Notes: generated by a model not told the origin, from the letters alone. A DNA stretch of 15,675 nucleotides from an uncultured Comamonadaceae bacterium (GCA_946482595.1 CAMLSD010000107.1:1-15675), one strand, 5' to 3'. Numbered from the stretch's first letter, positions 5,465-13,900 are shown. Numbers and translations: made by a program.

Positions 5465-7115
5465 GCAGGCCTCCTGCAGCCGACTGGCCGGCGGCACCGC
5501 GATACTGCGGCGGTGCGGTGAACACCAGGTTCACGTCATCGTTGTCGAGCTTGTAGGCCGAGCTGCCGCCACCGCGCAGCGCACGGTGCACCAGCGCATG
5601 CGAGGACATGCGGTGCCAGTCTTCGGGCACACGCTGGCCGTTGGCCACGCCCACCACCTTGAGCTTGTGGCGGATCATCGCGTCCAGCGCCGGGCCGAGC
5701 TTCACGGCCTCGTCGAGCTTGGACAGCACCACGCCCTTGCACTGCTGGGCGCGGTAGGCCACCAGCACGTCCTCGATCGTCTCGCCCTGCGACGAGGCGT
5801 TGACGACCAGCAGGCGCTGGATGCTGCGGTGGCCGACCATCTCGAGCAGCTCCTGCGTGCGCGAGTCACGCTGGGCAATGCCGGCGGTGTCGATCAGGAC
5901 CATCTTCTTGGACGACAGCAGGTCCAGCAGGTCTTCCAGGGCCGGGCGGTCATGGGCGGTGTGGACCGCCACGCCGATGATGCGGCCATAGGCGCGCAGT
6001 TGTTCGTGGGCGCCGACGCGGTAGGCGTCCAGCGTGATCAGGCCCAGGTTGGACGCACCGTAGCGGGCCGCAAACGCAGCGGCGAGCTTGGCGGTCGTGG
6101 TGGTCTTGCCCACGCCGGTGGAACCCACCAGGGCATACACACCACCCTGGTCTTCCAGGGCCGATTCGGCTTCGCCGGTGATCAGGTTGCGCTCGAGCAC
6201 GCTGGCCACCCACGCCTGCAGGTCGGGCGCATCGGCCGGCGCGCTGGCGGCGAGCTTGCGGATCAGGGCGGGTGAAAAGCCGCAGTCGAGCAGCTTCTGG
6301 GTGAGCTGGGCCTGGCCCGGGTTGCGCTGCAGCTTTTCCATGAAGGCCAGGGCGCCGAAGCGCTCCTCGATCAGGCCCTTCATCTGGCGCAGTTCATTGA
6401 GCATGGCGCGCTGCTCGGTGTCCACACCGGCATGCAGCGGCACGGACGCGGTCATGACCGGTGCAGCGGGCGCCGCGATCGGTGCAGGCATCGCAGCGGA
6501 CATCGGTGCCGCAGCAGACGGTGCCCACAGGCCGGCCGGATCGGCCAGTTCGGGCATCGCTGCGGTGTCGGCCACCGGCGCGACACGCTCCTGGCGACGC
6601 TGGGCGGCACGCTCGGCAAGGCGCTGCTCGACCGGCAGGGCCGGTGCCACCGCCTGGCGAGCGGCAAAGATCTGTTCGGCGGCGGTCTGCGCCATCGGAG
6701 CGGCCGGGGCCTGGGCCATGTGGGCCGGGTGCGTGGCGGCCGCTGCCGCCTGGGCCTGCGCCTGCTGGCTGGCCTGGCGGCGCTTGAGCATGCGCTCGCG
6801 CACATAGTCCTGGAACGACAGGGTGCTCATCGCCAGGCGTTCGACGTCCTGGTCGACCGGAGCCTGCGGAGCCACCGGGCGCTGGGGTGCCGGCGACACG
6901 GTGCGGGTCGGCGGCGTCACGCGGGCAGAGGTGGGTTCGGCTGCGGCGCCCTTGAAGGTCTCGATGGCCGCCACGCTTTCGGGCTCCATCGCCAGCACTT
7001 CCACACCTTCCTTGCAGGGCCGGGTGGACAGAATCACGGCATCCTCGCCGAAGGCCTGGCGAACCTGCACCAGGGCATCACGCGAGTTCTTCGCGACAAA
7101 ACGCTTGACGTTCAT
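5457..7115 (-). CDS. flhF: Flagellar biosynthesis SRP-type GTPase FlhF
   Basis: This 552-residue SRP-family GTPase sets the site, and with FlhG the number, of polar flagella. The N-terminus MNVKRFVAKNSRDALVQVRQ is the typical FlhF B domain. Residues about 110-230 are a low-complexity Ala/Pro/Gln/Met-rich linker. The NG domain follows: P-loop GSTGVGKTT (331-339), TLDAYRVGAHEQLRAYG (361-377), DTAG (409-412) and SKLDE (465-469, the guanine-specificity motif). The length is above the ~400-500 common for the family because of the linker and a C-terminal extension after about 535. GGAGGT lies about 6 nt upstream of the ATG. The start overlaps the flhA stop in an ATGA arrangement, and the stop lies inside the flhG-like start region. 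Confidence 0.97.
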   Translation of the reverse strand: MNVKRFVAKNSRDALVQVRQAFGEDAVILSTRPCKEGVEVLAMEPESVAAIETFKGAAAEPTSARVTPPTRTVSPAPQRPVAPQAPVDQDVERLAMSTLSFQDYVRERMLKRRQASQQAQAQAAAAATHPAHMAQAPAAPMAQTAAEQIFAARQAVAPALPVEQRLAERAAQRRQERVAPVADTAAMPELADPAGLWAPSAAAPMSAAMPAPIAAPAAPVMTASVPLHAGVDTEQRAMLNELRQMKGLIEERFGALAFMEKLQRNPGQAQLTQKLLDCGFSPALIRKLAASAPADAPDLQAWVASVLERNLITGEAESALEDQGGVYALVGSTGVGKTTTTAKLAAAFAARYGASNLGLITLDAYRVGAHEQLRAYGRIIGVAVHTAHDRPALEDLLDLLSSKKMVLIDTAGIAQRDSRTQELLEMVGHRSIQRLLVVNASSQGETIEDVLVAYRAQQCKGVVLSKLDEAVKLGPALDAMIRHKLKVVGVANGQRVPEDWHRMSSHALVHRALRGGGSSAYKLDNDDVNLVFTAPPQYRGAAGQSAAGGLHA

Positions 7116-9217
7116 GCGGCACCTCCGATGATCGACCCGATACGGATCGAATGGGTGTCAGGGATCTCGCTGTGCCCCAGCACGGACAGCCGCGGCGCTG
7201 CGCGCTTGAGCAGCCGGGCCATGGCGGGGCGAATCATGTCGGGCACCAGCAGGCAGGCGGGGATGCCCATGTCTTCCTGCTTGCGGGTGGCATCGGCGGC
7301 CGAGCGGGTCAGCGTGTCGGCCACGCCCGGGTCCAGCGCCGCGCCGTGGGGCGAGGTCAGGGCCTGGGTGAGCAGGCGCTCCAGGTCGGGTTCGATGGCG
7401 ATCACGTCCAGTTCCTTCACCGGGCCGTAGATCTGCTGGACGATGGCCGGGGCCAGGCTCACGCGGATGCGGCGGGCCAGCTCGGCCGGGTCGGTGGTGG
7501 CCGCGGCGTGTTCGGCCAGGGTCTCGATGATGGTGCGCATGTCGCGGATGTGCACCGACTCCTCCAGGAGGAGCTGCAGCACCTTCTGCAACGCTGCGAT
7601 TCCGATCATCTTGGGCACCACGTCTTCGATCAGTTTGGGAGCAAGCTTCGTCACGTGTTCCACCAGTTGCTGGGTTTCGGTCCGGCCCAGCAGCTTGGCC
7701 GCGTGAACTTGCATCAAGTGTGAAAGATGGGTGGCCACCACGGTCGAGGAATCAACGACCGTATACCCGGCCATTTGTGCGCTTTCCTTCTGGCGCTCGT
7801 CGATCCAGACGGCGGGCAGGCCAAAGGCCGGATCGGTGGTGGTGGTGCCGATCAGCGGGGTGTTGGCATGGCCGGGGTTGATCGCCAGGAACATGCCGGG
7901 GAAACACTCGCCCTCGCCCACGACAGCCCCGCGAAGCGTGATGCGGTACACACTTGGCTTGAGTTCGAGGTTGTCGCGGATGTGCACGGCCGGCGGCAGG
8001 AAGCCCACGTCCTGAGCGAACTTGCGGCGCACGCCCTTGATGCGGCCCAGCAGGTCGCCCTGGCGGTCCTTGTCGACGAGCTGGATCAGGCGGTAGCCCA
8101 CCTCCAGGCCCAGGATGTCCACCGGCTGGAGATCGTCCCAGCTGGCCTCGGCATTGGCATTGGGCTGTGCCGCCTGCGCCGGCGTGTGCTGCTCCAGCAC
8201 CTTGGCTCGCTCCTGACGCTGATGGATGCGCCAGGCCCAGTAGCCGAGCCCGCCGCTGATCGAGATGAAGATCAGGTTGGGCATGCCCGGGATCAGGCCG
8301 ATCGCACCGATGATGCCTGCGGTGATGCCCACCGACCGTGCGGAATTGAACACCTGGCCCATGACCTGGGTGCCGACGTCCTCTTCCTTGCCGACACGCG
8401 ACACCACCATCGCCGCGGCGATCGAGATCAGGAGCCCGGGGATCTGCGCCACCAGCGCATCACCGACGGCCAGCAGGATGTAGCTGTTGGCGGCCTGGCC
8501 GAAGCTCAGGCTGTGCTGGGCCACACCGATGATCAGGCCGCCGATGATGTTGATCAGCAGGATCAGGATGCCGGCGATCGCGTCGCCCCGCACGAACTTG
8601 GAGGCACCGTCCATGGAGCCGAAGAACTCGGCCTCGTCGCCCACCTCGGTGCGACGGCGCTTGGCTTCCTTCTCGTCGATCAGGCCGGCGTTCAGGTCGG
8701 CGTCGATGGCCATCTGCTTGCCGGGCATCGCATCCAGGGTGAAGCGCGCGCCCACTTCGGCAATGCGTTCCGCACCCTTGGTCACCACGATGAAGTTGAT
8801 CACCACCAGGATCGCGAACACGATCAGGCCGACGGCGAAGTTGCCACCGATCAGGAAGTGGCCGAAGCTTTCGATCACCTGGCCGGCCGCACCGGTGCCG
8901 GTGTGGCCTTCGAGCAGCACCACGCGGGTGGACGCCACGTTGAGCGACAGGCGCAGCATCGTGGTGAGCAGCAGCACGGCCGGGAAGGCGGCGAAGTCCA
9001 GCGGGCGCACCATGTAGGCCGACACCATCATCACCATCAGCGCCACGGCGATGTTGAAGGTGAACAGCAGGTCCAGCACGAAGGGCGGCAGCGGCAGCAC
9101 CATCATCGTGAGGATCATGATGACCACCAGCGGCGCGGCCAGCGCCTTCAGCGGCAGCATGCCCAGCACGGCCTGCACGCGCTGCATGCCGGGGCTGGAG
9201 TTGGTCAGGGCACTCAT
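7112..9217 (-). CDS. flhA: Flagellar type III export gate protein FlhA
   Basis: This 701-residue inner-membrane protein forms the nonameric export gate ring of the flagellar secretion apparatus. The N-terminal half carries about eight hydrophobic segments between residues 28 and 330. The family signature lies in the cytoplasmic loop (about 151-174: RIAEVGARF, LDAMPGKQM, AIDAD), followed by the charged DEKEAKRRR segment. A linker at about 330-365 leads to the soluble C-terminal domain that binds export chaperones and substrates. The length is normal for FlhA. The ATG overlaps the flhB stop by 4 nt (ATGA), with GGGAG 8 nt upstream. Strong translational coupling along flhB-flhA-flhF is expected. 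No unusual residues were noticed. Confidence 0.98.
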   Translation of the reverse strand: MSALTNSSPGMQRVQAVLGMLPLKALAAPLVVIMILTMMVLPLPPFVLDLLFTFNIAVALMVMMVSAYMVRPLDFAAFPAVLLLTTMLRLSLNVASTRVVLLEGHTGTGAAGQVIESFGHFLIGGNFAVGLIVFAILVVINFIVVTKGAERIAEVGARFTLDAMPGKQMAIDADLNAGLIDEKEAKRRRTEVGDEAEFFGSMDGASKFVRGDAIAGILILLINIIGGLIIGVAQHSLSFGQAANSYILLAVGDALVAQIPGLLISIAAAMVVSRVGKEEDVGTQVMGQVFNSARSVGITAGIIGAIGLIPGMPNLIFISISGGLGYWAWRIHQRQERAKVLEQHTPAQAAQPNANAEASWDDLQPVDILGLEVGYRLIQLVDKDRQGDLLGRIKGVRRKFAQDVGFLPPAVHIRDNLELKPSVYRITLRGAVVGEGECFPGMFLAINPGHANTPLIGTTTTDPAFGLPAVWIDERQKESAQMAGYTVVDSSTVVATHLSHLMQVHAAKLLGRTETQQLVEHVTKLAPKLIEDVVPKMIGIAALQKVLQLLLEESVHIRDMRTIIETLAEHAAATTDPAELARRIRVSLAPAIVQQIYGPVKELDVIAIEPDLERLLTQALTSPHGAALDPGVADTLTRSAADATRKQEDMGIPACLLVPDMIRPAMARLLKRAAPRLSVLGHSEIPDTHSIRIGSIIGGAA

Positions 9218-10386
9218 GCGTCATCTCCCTCGCGGCCGTTGTCGGCCACGGTCTTGCCGTGATGGGGGTCGAGTTCCACCGGCACATTGAGTTCGGGCAG
9301 CTCGCCGGGCATCGGCACCTTGCCGCTCAGGGCGGCGCGCAACTGGTAGACATAGGCCAGCACCTGGGCCACGGCGCTGAAGAGCGCTTGCGGAATCTCG
9401 CGATCGATCTCGGCATGCGCATACAGCGCACGGGCCAGCATCGGGGCCTGCAGCACCGGCACCTTGGCGTCGCGTGCGATGTCGCGGATCTTCATGGCCA
9501 GCAGGTCGGCGCCCTTGGCGACGACGCGCGGTGCGCTCATCGTGCCCTCTTCGTACTTGAGCGCCACGGCATAGTGGGTCGGGTTCATCACCACCAGGTC
9601 GGCGCGGGGCACCTCGGCCAGCATGCGCCGGCGTGCCATCTCGCGCATGCGCACCTTCATCTTCGACTTGACCTCCTGGTTGCCCTCGAGCTCCTTGTAC
9701 TCCTGCTTGGCCTCCTGCACGCTCATGCGCAGGCGCTTGGCCAGCTGGAAGCGCTGCAGCGGCACGTCGATCGCGGCAAAGACCGCCAGGCACAGCAGCA
9801 TCAGCGCCAGACCCTGGAGCACAACCTGGGAGATGTCGCCGATGGCCTGCGGCAGCGGCACGCTGAGCGCGGCCGGAAAGGCGTCAAGCCGGGCGTAGAG
9901 GAAGCTGCCGCCCACGGTGCCGATCACCAGCACCATCAGGCAGGATTTCAGGGTGTCGATCAACTGGTGGCTGGAGAACATGCGCCCCAGTCCCGACAGC
10001 GGGTTGATCTTGGAGAACTTGGGCGACAGCGGCTTGAGCGTCCAGTTCCAGCCCCCGCAGGCCACACCGACCAGCATGGCCACGGCCATCATCGCCAGCC
10101 CCAGCGGCACGACCGCCACCAGGAACTTGAGCGTCGCTCCGGCCAGGCGCTCGACCATCAGGGCGGGCGAGGCCAGGTCCTTGGCACTGAAGCTCAGCTC
10201 CAGCTCGACCATCTGGCGCGACCATGCCGACAGCCAGGGTGCGGCCACCGCCAGGCCCAGCACCCCGCCGCCGATGGTGGCGAAGTGCCCCAGATCGCGG
10301 GAGCGCGCGACCTGTCCGTCCTCGCGCGCCTTCTGGAGCTTGCGCGCTGATGCGGGTAGGTTGCGGTCTTGCTGGTCGTCTGCCAT
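9214..10386 (-). CDS. flhB: Flagellar type III export switch protein FlhB
   Basis: This 390-residue inner-membrane protein changes export specificity from rod/hook to filament substrates. The N-terminus (SARKLQKAREDGQVARSRDL) is typical. Four hydrophobic segments are visible at about 35-55, 88-110, 145-165 and 188-206. The cytoplasmic domain carries the self-cleaving NPTH motif at residues 268-271, followed by YAVALKYEEG and PVLQAPMLARALYAHAEIDREIP, all conserved. It is the first gene of the minus-strand flagellar operon and is divergent from motA across 340 bp. No good Shine-Dalgarno site precedes the ATG (upstream CCGACCTTCGCC). Two upstream ATGs are out of frame, so initiation may be weak or regulated. 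Confidence 0.98.
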   Translation of the reverse strand: MADDQQDRNLPASARKLQKAREDGQVARSRDLGHFATIGGGVLGLAVAAPWLSAWSRQMVELELSFSAKDLASPALMVERLAGATLKFLVAVVPLGLAMMAVAMLVGVACGGWNWTLKPLSPKFSKINPLSGLGRMFSSHQLIDTLKSCLMVLVIGTVGGSFLYARLDAFPAALSVPLPQAIGDISQVVLQGLALMLLCLAVFAAIDVPLQRFQLAKRLRMSVQEAKQEYKELEGNQEVKSKMKVRMREMARRRMLAEVPRADLVVMNPTHYAVALKYEEGTMSAPRVVAKGADLLAMKIRDIARDAKVPVLQAPMLARALYAHAEIDREIPQALFSAVAQVLAYVYQLRAALSGKVPMPGELPELNVPVELDPHHGKTVADNGREGDDA

Positions 10387-10726
10387 GGCGAAGGTCGGAT
10401 GAACTCATCGCCATTGTGGAAAGGCCCGCCCGAAACTTAAGCCGGATAAGAGCGGCATTCCCCACGCTGTTCCAGCGGCGCGCCGGCGCCGCAGCCGCCA
10501 CAGTGGCAACGGGGGCACGGACCTCCGGGTGTCGATGTGCGCCAGACTGTGCGACTTTTCACGGTTCGGCATCGATCTGCCCGGACTCGGGGCGCGAGAA
10601 AAAGCGCCCGAGGCACGCCGGCTCGATTCAAGTCCCGACGTGAGTGGCCGATAACCCCCCCAAACGCGGCGCAAAGCCATCTCGCGCAGGGCACCTGGGC
10701 GACGCAACACGGAAAGTCACAAGGTC
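10387..10726. promoter_or_regulatory. Divergent flhB-motA control region
   Basis: This 340-bp non-coding region separates the two flagellar operons. It contains the sigma-28 promoter for motA (listed separately) and two stem-forming inverted repeats. GCGGCGC-GCCG-GCGCCGC (10475-10492) is perfect with 7-bp arms. CTCGGGGCGC/GCGCCCGAG (10586-10612) has a one-base bulge and an A-rich loop, and sits just upstream of the promoter. Neither has a T-tract. For flhB, no convincing sigma-70 or sigma-54 promoter could be picked by eye. A master-regulator (FlhDC-type) site would be expected here but is not recognisable. Confidence 0.55.
10628..10654 (+). promoter_or_regulatory. Sigma-28 (FliA) promoter for motAB-cheYZ
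   Basis: TCAAGTCC, an 11-nt spacer, then GCCGATAA. The -10 is identical to the sigma-28 consensus (TAAAGTTT-N11-GCCGATAA), the spacing is exact, and 5 of 8 bases of the -35 match, including the AAGT core. Transcription would start near 10661, giving a leader of about 65 nt before the motA ATG. This would place motA-motB-cheY-cheZ under the FliA encoded on the opposite strand. Confidence 0.85.
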
Positions 10727-11590
10727 ATGTTCGTCATCATTGGCTACATCGTGGCGCTGGGCTGCATCTTCGGCGGCTATGTGATCCACGGCGGCAACAT
10801 GGGGGTCATCATCAAGGCCCTGCCGACCGAGATCATGGTCATCGGTGGCGGCGCACTGGGCGCCTTCATCGTGAACAACCAGCCCAAGGTGCTCAAGGCC
10901 ACGCTGGCGTCCATCCCCAAGCTGCTCAAGGGCTCGAAGTACACCAAGGCCCGCTACATGGAGCTGATGGCGCTGCTCTACGAGATCCTCCAGAAGGCCC
11001 GCAAGGAAGGCCTGATGGCGATCGAGAAGGACGTCGAGACGCCCCACGAATCGCCCCTGTTCAAGAAGTACGCCACCGTCGGCAATGACCACCACGTCGT
11101 GGAATTCGTCACGGACTACCTGCGCATGATGGTCTCGGGCAACCTCAATGCCCACGAGATCGAGGCGCTGATGGACAGCGAGATCGAGACCCACCACCAC
11201 GAGGCCCATGCGCCGGCGGCCGCCCTCACCCGCGTGGCCGGCGGCCTGCCGGCCTTCGGCATCGTGGCCGCCGTGCTGGGGGTGGTCAACACCATGGGCT
11301 CGGTGGGCCAACCGCCTGCCGTGCTGGGCGGCATGATTGGCTCCGCCCTGGTCGGCACCTTCCTCGGCATTCTGGCGGCCTACGCCATCGTCGAGCCGCT
11401 GGCCGGGCTGCTGGAGCAGAAGAACGACGAAGGCACCAAGGAGCTGCAGTGCATCAAGACCACGCTGCTGGCCAGCATGCAGGGCTATGCACCGCAGGTG
11501 GCGGTCGAGTTCGGCCGCAAGGTGCTGTACTCGACCGAACGCCCGAGCTTCCAGGAACTGGAAGGCCATGTGAAGGGCAAGAAGGCCTGA
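10727..11590 (+). CDS. motA: Flagellar motor stator protein MotA
   Basis: This 287-residue proton-channel stator subunit of the inner membrane has the typical four hydrophobic segments: two near the N-terminus (about 1-20 and 33-50) and two near 172-225. The large cytoplasmic loop holds R92 and E100 in ARKEGLMAIEKD, spaced as the rotor-contact charges R90/E98 of E. coli MotA. The channel prolines appear in GGLPAFGIVAAVLG and in AIVEPLAGLLE. The length is normal. The ribosome-binding site is ambiguous: AAGG is only 2 nt from the ATG, while GGAAAG lies 10 nt away. It is the first gene of the operon behind the sigma-28 promoter, with motB 35 bp downstream. Confidence 0.98.
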   Translation: MFVIIGYIVALGCIFGGYVIHGGNMGVIIKALPTEIMVIGGGALGAFIVNNQPKVLKATLASIPKLLKGSKYTKARYMELMALLYEILQKARKEGLMAIEKDVETPHESPLFKKYATVGNDHHVVEFVTDYLRMMVSGNLNAHEIEALMDSEIETHHHEAHAPAAALTRVAGGLPAFGIVAAVLGVVNTMGSVGQPPAVLGGMIGSALVGTFLGILAAYAIVEPLAGLLEQKNDEGTKELQCIKTTLLASMQGYAPQVAVEFGRKVLYSTERPSFQELEGHVKGKKA

Positions 11591-11625
11591 GCGCCTGAGG
11601 CCACATCGACCCCGACGGACACACC

Positions 11626-12618
11626 ATGGCAGGCGACTCCAAGAAACTTCAGCCGATCATCGTCAAGCGCATCAAGAAGGGCGGCCACGCCGCCCACGGC
11701 GGTGCCTGGAAGATCGCCTATGCCGACTTCGTCACGGCCATGATGGCGTTCTTTCTGCTGATGTGGCTGCTCGGCTCAACGACCGAAGGCGACCGCAAGG
11801 GCATTGCCGACTACTTCAACTCCCCGCTGAAGGTGGCGCTGCTCGGCGGCGGCTCGGGTGCGGGCGATGCCTCCCACATCATCAAGGGCGGCGGGCTGGA
11901 CCTGTCGCGCACCAGTGGCCAGGTCAAGCAGGGCGACATCGAGGCACCTCGCAAGACCGTGAACCTGCAGGCCCTGAAAGACGCTGCGGCGCGCGCCGAG
12001 GCCGAGCGTCAGGAAGCCCTGAAGGCCCGCATCGAACAGTCGATCACCAACCATCCGCGACTGCAGCAGTACCGCTCCCAGATCCGCATCGACGTCACGC
12101 CTGACGGCCTGCGCATCCAGATCGTCGACGAGCAGAACCGCCCGATGTTCGACTCCGGCAGTGCGCTGGTGAAGGACTACATGCGCGACATCCTGCGCGA
12201 GATCGCCAAGGTCCTGGCCGAGACCAACAACAAGGTCACGCTGGCCGGACACACCGACGCGGCTGCCTACAGCCAGGGCGAACGCGGGTACAGCAACTGG
12301 GAGCTGTCCGCCGACCGGGCCAATGCCTCACGCCGCGAGCTGATCGCCGGCGGCCTGCATGAGGGCCAGGTGGTGCGTGTGCTGGGCCTGGCGTCCAGCT
12401 CGCTGCTCGACCGGGACAACCCGCTGAATCCGACCAACCGGCGCATCAGCATCATCGTGATGAACCGCGAAGCCGAGGACCGCTTCGAGCGCGGCGGCGA
12501 CGTCGAGGCCAGCTCGGCGCCGCAGGTCGAGCAGGCCGTCTCCGGCGCTTCGGCCAGCGAAACAGCACCAGCACCCACAGAAAAGAAGGGCTCAAGTTTG
12601 ACGCCCGTCAACCGATAA
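11626..12618 (+). CDS. motB: Flagellar motor stator protein MotB
   Basis: This 330-residue stator subunit anchors MotA to peptidoglycan. It has a short basic N-terminus and one transmembrane helix at about residues 32-52 (ADFVTAMMAFFLLMWLLGS). The proton-carrying aspartate is D34, equivalent to D32 in E. coli. A plug and linker region is followed by an OmpA-like peptidoglycan-binding domain with TLAGHTDA near 204-211 and NWELSADRANASRREL near 224-239. The C-terminal tail is low-complexity and rich in Ala, Ser and Glu. Only a weak ribosome-binding site (GACGGA) precedes the ATG. The gene follows motA in the same operon. Confidence 0.98.
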   Translation: MAGDSKKLQPIIVKRIKKGGHAAHGGAWKIAYADFVTAMMAFFLLMWLLGSTTEGDRKGIADYFNSPLKVALLGGGSGAGDASHIIKGGGLDLSRTSGQVKQGDIEAPRKTVNLQALKDAAARAEAERQEALKARIEQSITNHPRLQQYRSQIRIDVTPDGLRIQIVDEQNRPMFDSGSALVKDYMRDILREIAKVLAETNNKVTLAGHTDAAAYSQGERGYSNWELSADRANASRRELIAGGLHEGQVVRVLGLASSSLLDRDNPLNPTNRRISIIVMNREAEDRFERGGDVEASSAPQVEQAVSGASASETAPAPTEKKGSSLTPVNR

Positions 12619-12651
12619 CCCCTCCAGAAGACTCCACCGCGAGGACGCTCC

Positions 12652-13044
12652 ATGAGTACCGCTGCCGACCTGAAATTCCTGATCGTTGACGACTTCTCGA
12701 CCATGCGGCGCATCGTGCGTGGCCTGCTCAAGGAGATCGGCTACAACAACGCTGACGAGGCCGAAGACGGCGCCGTGGCGCTGCAGATGCTGCAAAACGG
12801 CAAGTTCGACTTTGTCGTCAGCGACATCAACATGCCGAACATGAACGGCTTCGACCTGCTGGCCAGCATCAAGAAGGACGACAACCTCAAGCACCTGCCG
12901 GTGCTGATGGTGACCGCCGAGGCCCGCAAGGAAGACATCGTGCGTGCCGCCCAGGACGGCGCGGCGGGCTACATCGTCAAGCCCTTCACCAAGGCCACCC
13001 TCGAAGAAAAAGTCCAGAAGATCATGCAGAAGCTGGGCAAGTAA
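12652..13044 (+). CDS. cheY: Chemotaxis response regulator CheY
   Basis: This 130-residue single receiver domain, when phosphorylated by CheA, binds the flagellar switch protein FliM and changes rotation. The acidic pocket D13/D14, phospho-acceptor D58 (in [14 protein letters not shown]), T88 (LMVTAE) and K110 (YIVKPF) are all present. The sequence is close to enterobacterial CheY, including [17 protein letters not shown] and the [22 protein letters not shown] segment. There is no output domain. A GAGGA site lies upstream of the ATG. The gene sits between motB (33-bp gap) and cheZ (11-bp gap). cheA and cheW are not in the window, so phosphate donors lie elsewhere in the genome. Confidence 0.97.
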   Translation: MSTAADLKFLIVDDFSTMRRIVRGLLKEIGYNNADEAEDGAVALQMLQNGKFDFVVSDINMPNMNGFDLLASIKKDDNLKHLPVLMVTAEARKEDIVRAAQDGAAGYIVKPFTKATLEEKVQKIMQKLGK

Positions 13045-13055
13045 AGGAGACGACC

Positions 13056-13691
13056 ATGAAGATGGAAAACCTGCCCGAATCGACGCCCCCGTCAGCCGCC
13101 GCAACCACCTCGCCCGAGGTGTTCCAGCAGCTCGGGGAGATGACCCGCAACCTGCACGACACCCTGGCGCAGCTGGGCTTCATGCCCAAGCTGGGCGAGA
13201 TCACCGACAGCCTGCCTGATGCACGCAGCCGGCTGACCTACATCGCCACCAAGACGGGCGAGGCCGCCGAGAAGGTGCTGAACCTCGTCGACAAGGCCAA
13301 GGCCGAACACGACAACATCGCCACCGAGACGCGGCGCATGGCCCAGGCCATCGTGGCCGATCCGGTCAAGGCCGTGGCCACCGGCAGCGTGATGAACTTT
13401 GTGGGCGACGTGGAAGCCGCCACCGCCCGCATCGACCAGCACCTCACCGACATCATGATGGCGCAGGACTTCCACGACCTCACCGGCCAGGTGGTGGCCA
13501 AGGTCGTGAAGCTGGCCGCCGACATCGAGGACCAGCTCGTCAAGCTGCTGCTGCAGACCGCACCGCCCGACCAGGTGCACAAGGTCGAGCAGACCTTCCT
13601 GAACGGCCCGGTGGTCAACCCCGAGGGCCGCACCGACGTGGTGGCCAACCAGGAGCAGGTCGACGACCTGCTGGCCAGCCTGGGGTTCTGA
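13056..13691 (+). CDS. cheZ: Chemotaxis phosphatase CheZ
   Basis: This 211-residue protein dephosphorylates CheY-P and terminates the tumble or reversal signal. The catalytic segment MMAQDFHDLTGQVVAKV holds D141 and Q145, matching D143 and Q147 of E. coli CheZ. The rest is a long helical hairpin. The extreme C-terminus QVDDLLASLGF is the CheY-binding peptide found in enterobacterial CheZ. The length is normal. AAGGAG directly follows the cheY stop and lies 6 nt before the ATG, so the two genes are tightly linked. A strong intrinsic terminator follows 30 bp after the stop. Confidence 0.97.
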   Translation: MKMENLPESTPPSAAATTSPEVFQQLGEMTRNLHDTLAQLGFMPKLGEITDSLPDARSRLTYIATKTGEAAEKVLNLVDKAKAEHDNIATETRRMAQAIVADPVKAVATGSVMNFVGDVEAATARIDQHLTDIMMAQDFHDLTGQVVAKVVKLAADIEDQLVKLLLQTAPPDQVHKVEQTFLNGPVVNPEGRTDVVANQEQVDDLLASLGF

Positions 13692-13721
13692 CGCCAGGGC
13701 CGGATCCAGCCCACACCGATC

Positions 13722-13746
13722 AGGCGCCCCGCGGGGCGCCTTTTTC
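13722..13746 (+). terminator. Intrinsic terminator of the motAB-cheYZ operon
   Basis: A perfect GC-rich palindrome at 13722-13741 (arms AGGCGCCC/GGGCGCCT, 4-nt loop CGCG) is followed by TTTTTC. It lies 30 bp after the cheZ stop and separates the chemotaxis operon from the next unit. Confidence 0.92.
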
Positions 13747-13860
13747 ATGGCGCCGCCGCCCGCAGAAAATATCTGGTTTCAATTTCGACCAATCGTAACG
13801 ACTGGCCGCCCATTCATTCGCTCGCCGCCACCGCCCGTCACACTCACCAGTACGCCCTCT

Positions 13861-13888
13861 TTTACTGCCGCCCGCCCCCTCCTATAGT
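13861..13888 (+). promoter_or_regulatory. Probable sigma-70 promoter of the FeeM-like/ThiF-like unit
   Basis: TTTACT (13861-13866), a 16-bp spacer, and TATAGT (13883-13888) lie in an AT-richer stretch (13765-13895) that contrasts with the GC-rich surroundings. Transcription would start near 13895, about 62 nt before the ATG at 13957. The -10 has 5 of 6 consensus bases and the -35 has 4 of 6. Confidence 0.65.
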
Positions 13889-13900
13889 GAATTTCAGCCA

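Noticed and set aside
5465..5497. Upstream start for the flhG-like gene
   Set aside because: The codons would lie before the strong AGGAGG site, and FlhG proteins have the DQAxxLR motif close to the N-terminus, as the 5464 start gives.
3260..5521. A 753-codon open frame on the plus strand opposite the receptor, fliA and flhG-like genes
   Set aside because: It is antisense to three clearly recognisable genes. Its product is His/Arg/Ala-rich with no family features. Long antisense frames are expected at this GC content.
7727..9262. A 511-codon plus-strand open frame opposite flhA
   Set aside because: It is the complement of conserved FlhA coding sequence. Its composition is dominated by His, Asp and Gln, as expected for a shadow frame.
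10433..10440. TTAAGTTT on the minus strand upstream of flhB as a sigma-28 -35
   Set aside because: At 11 nt downstream the sequence is TTCCACAA, which matches GCCGATAA at only 4 of 8 positions, without the GCCG core.
10586..10612. Inverted repeat as a terminator
   Set aside because: No T-run follows on either strand, and it lies upstream of a promoter rather than after a gene.
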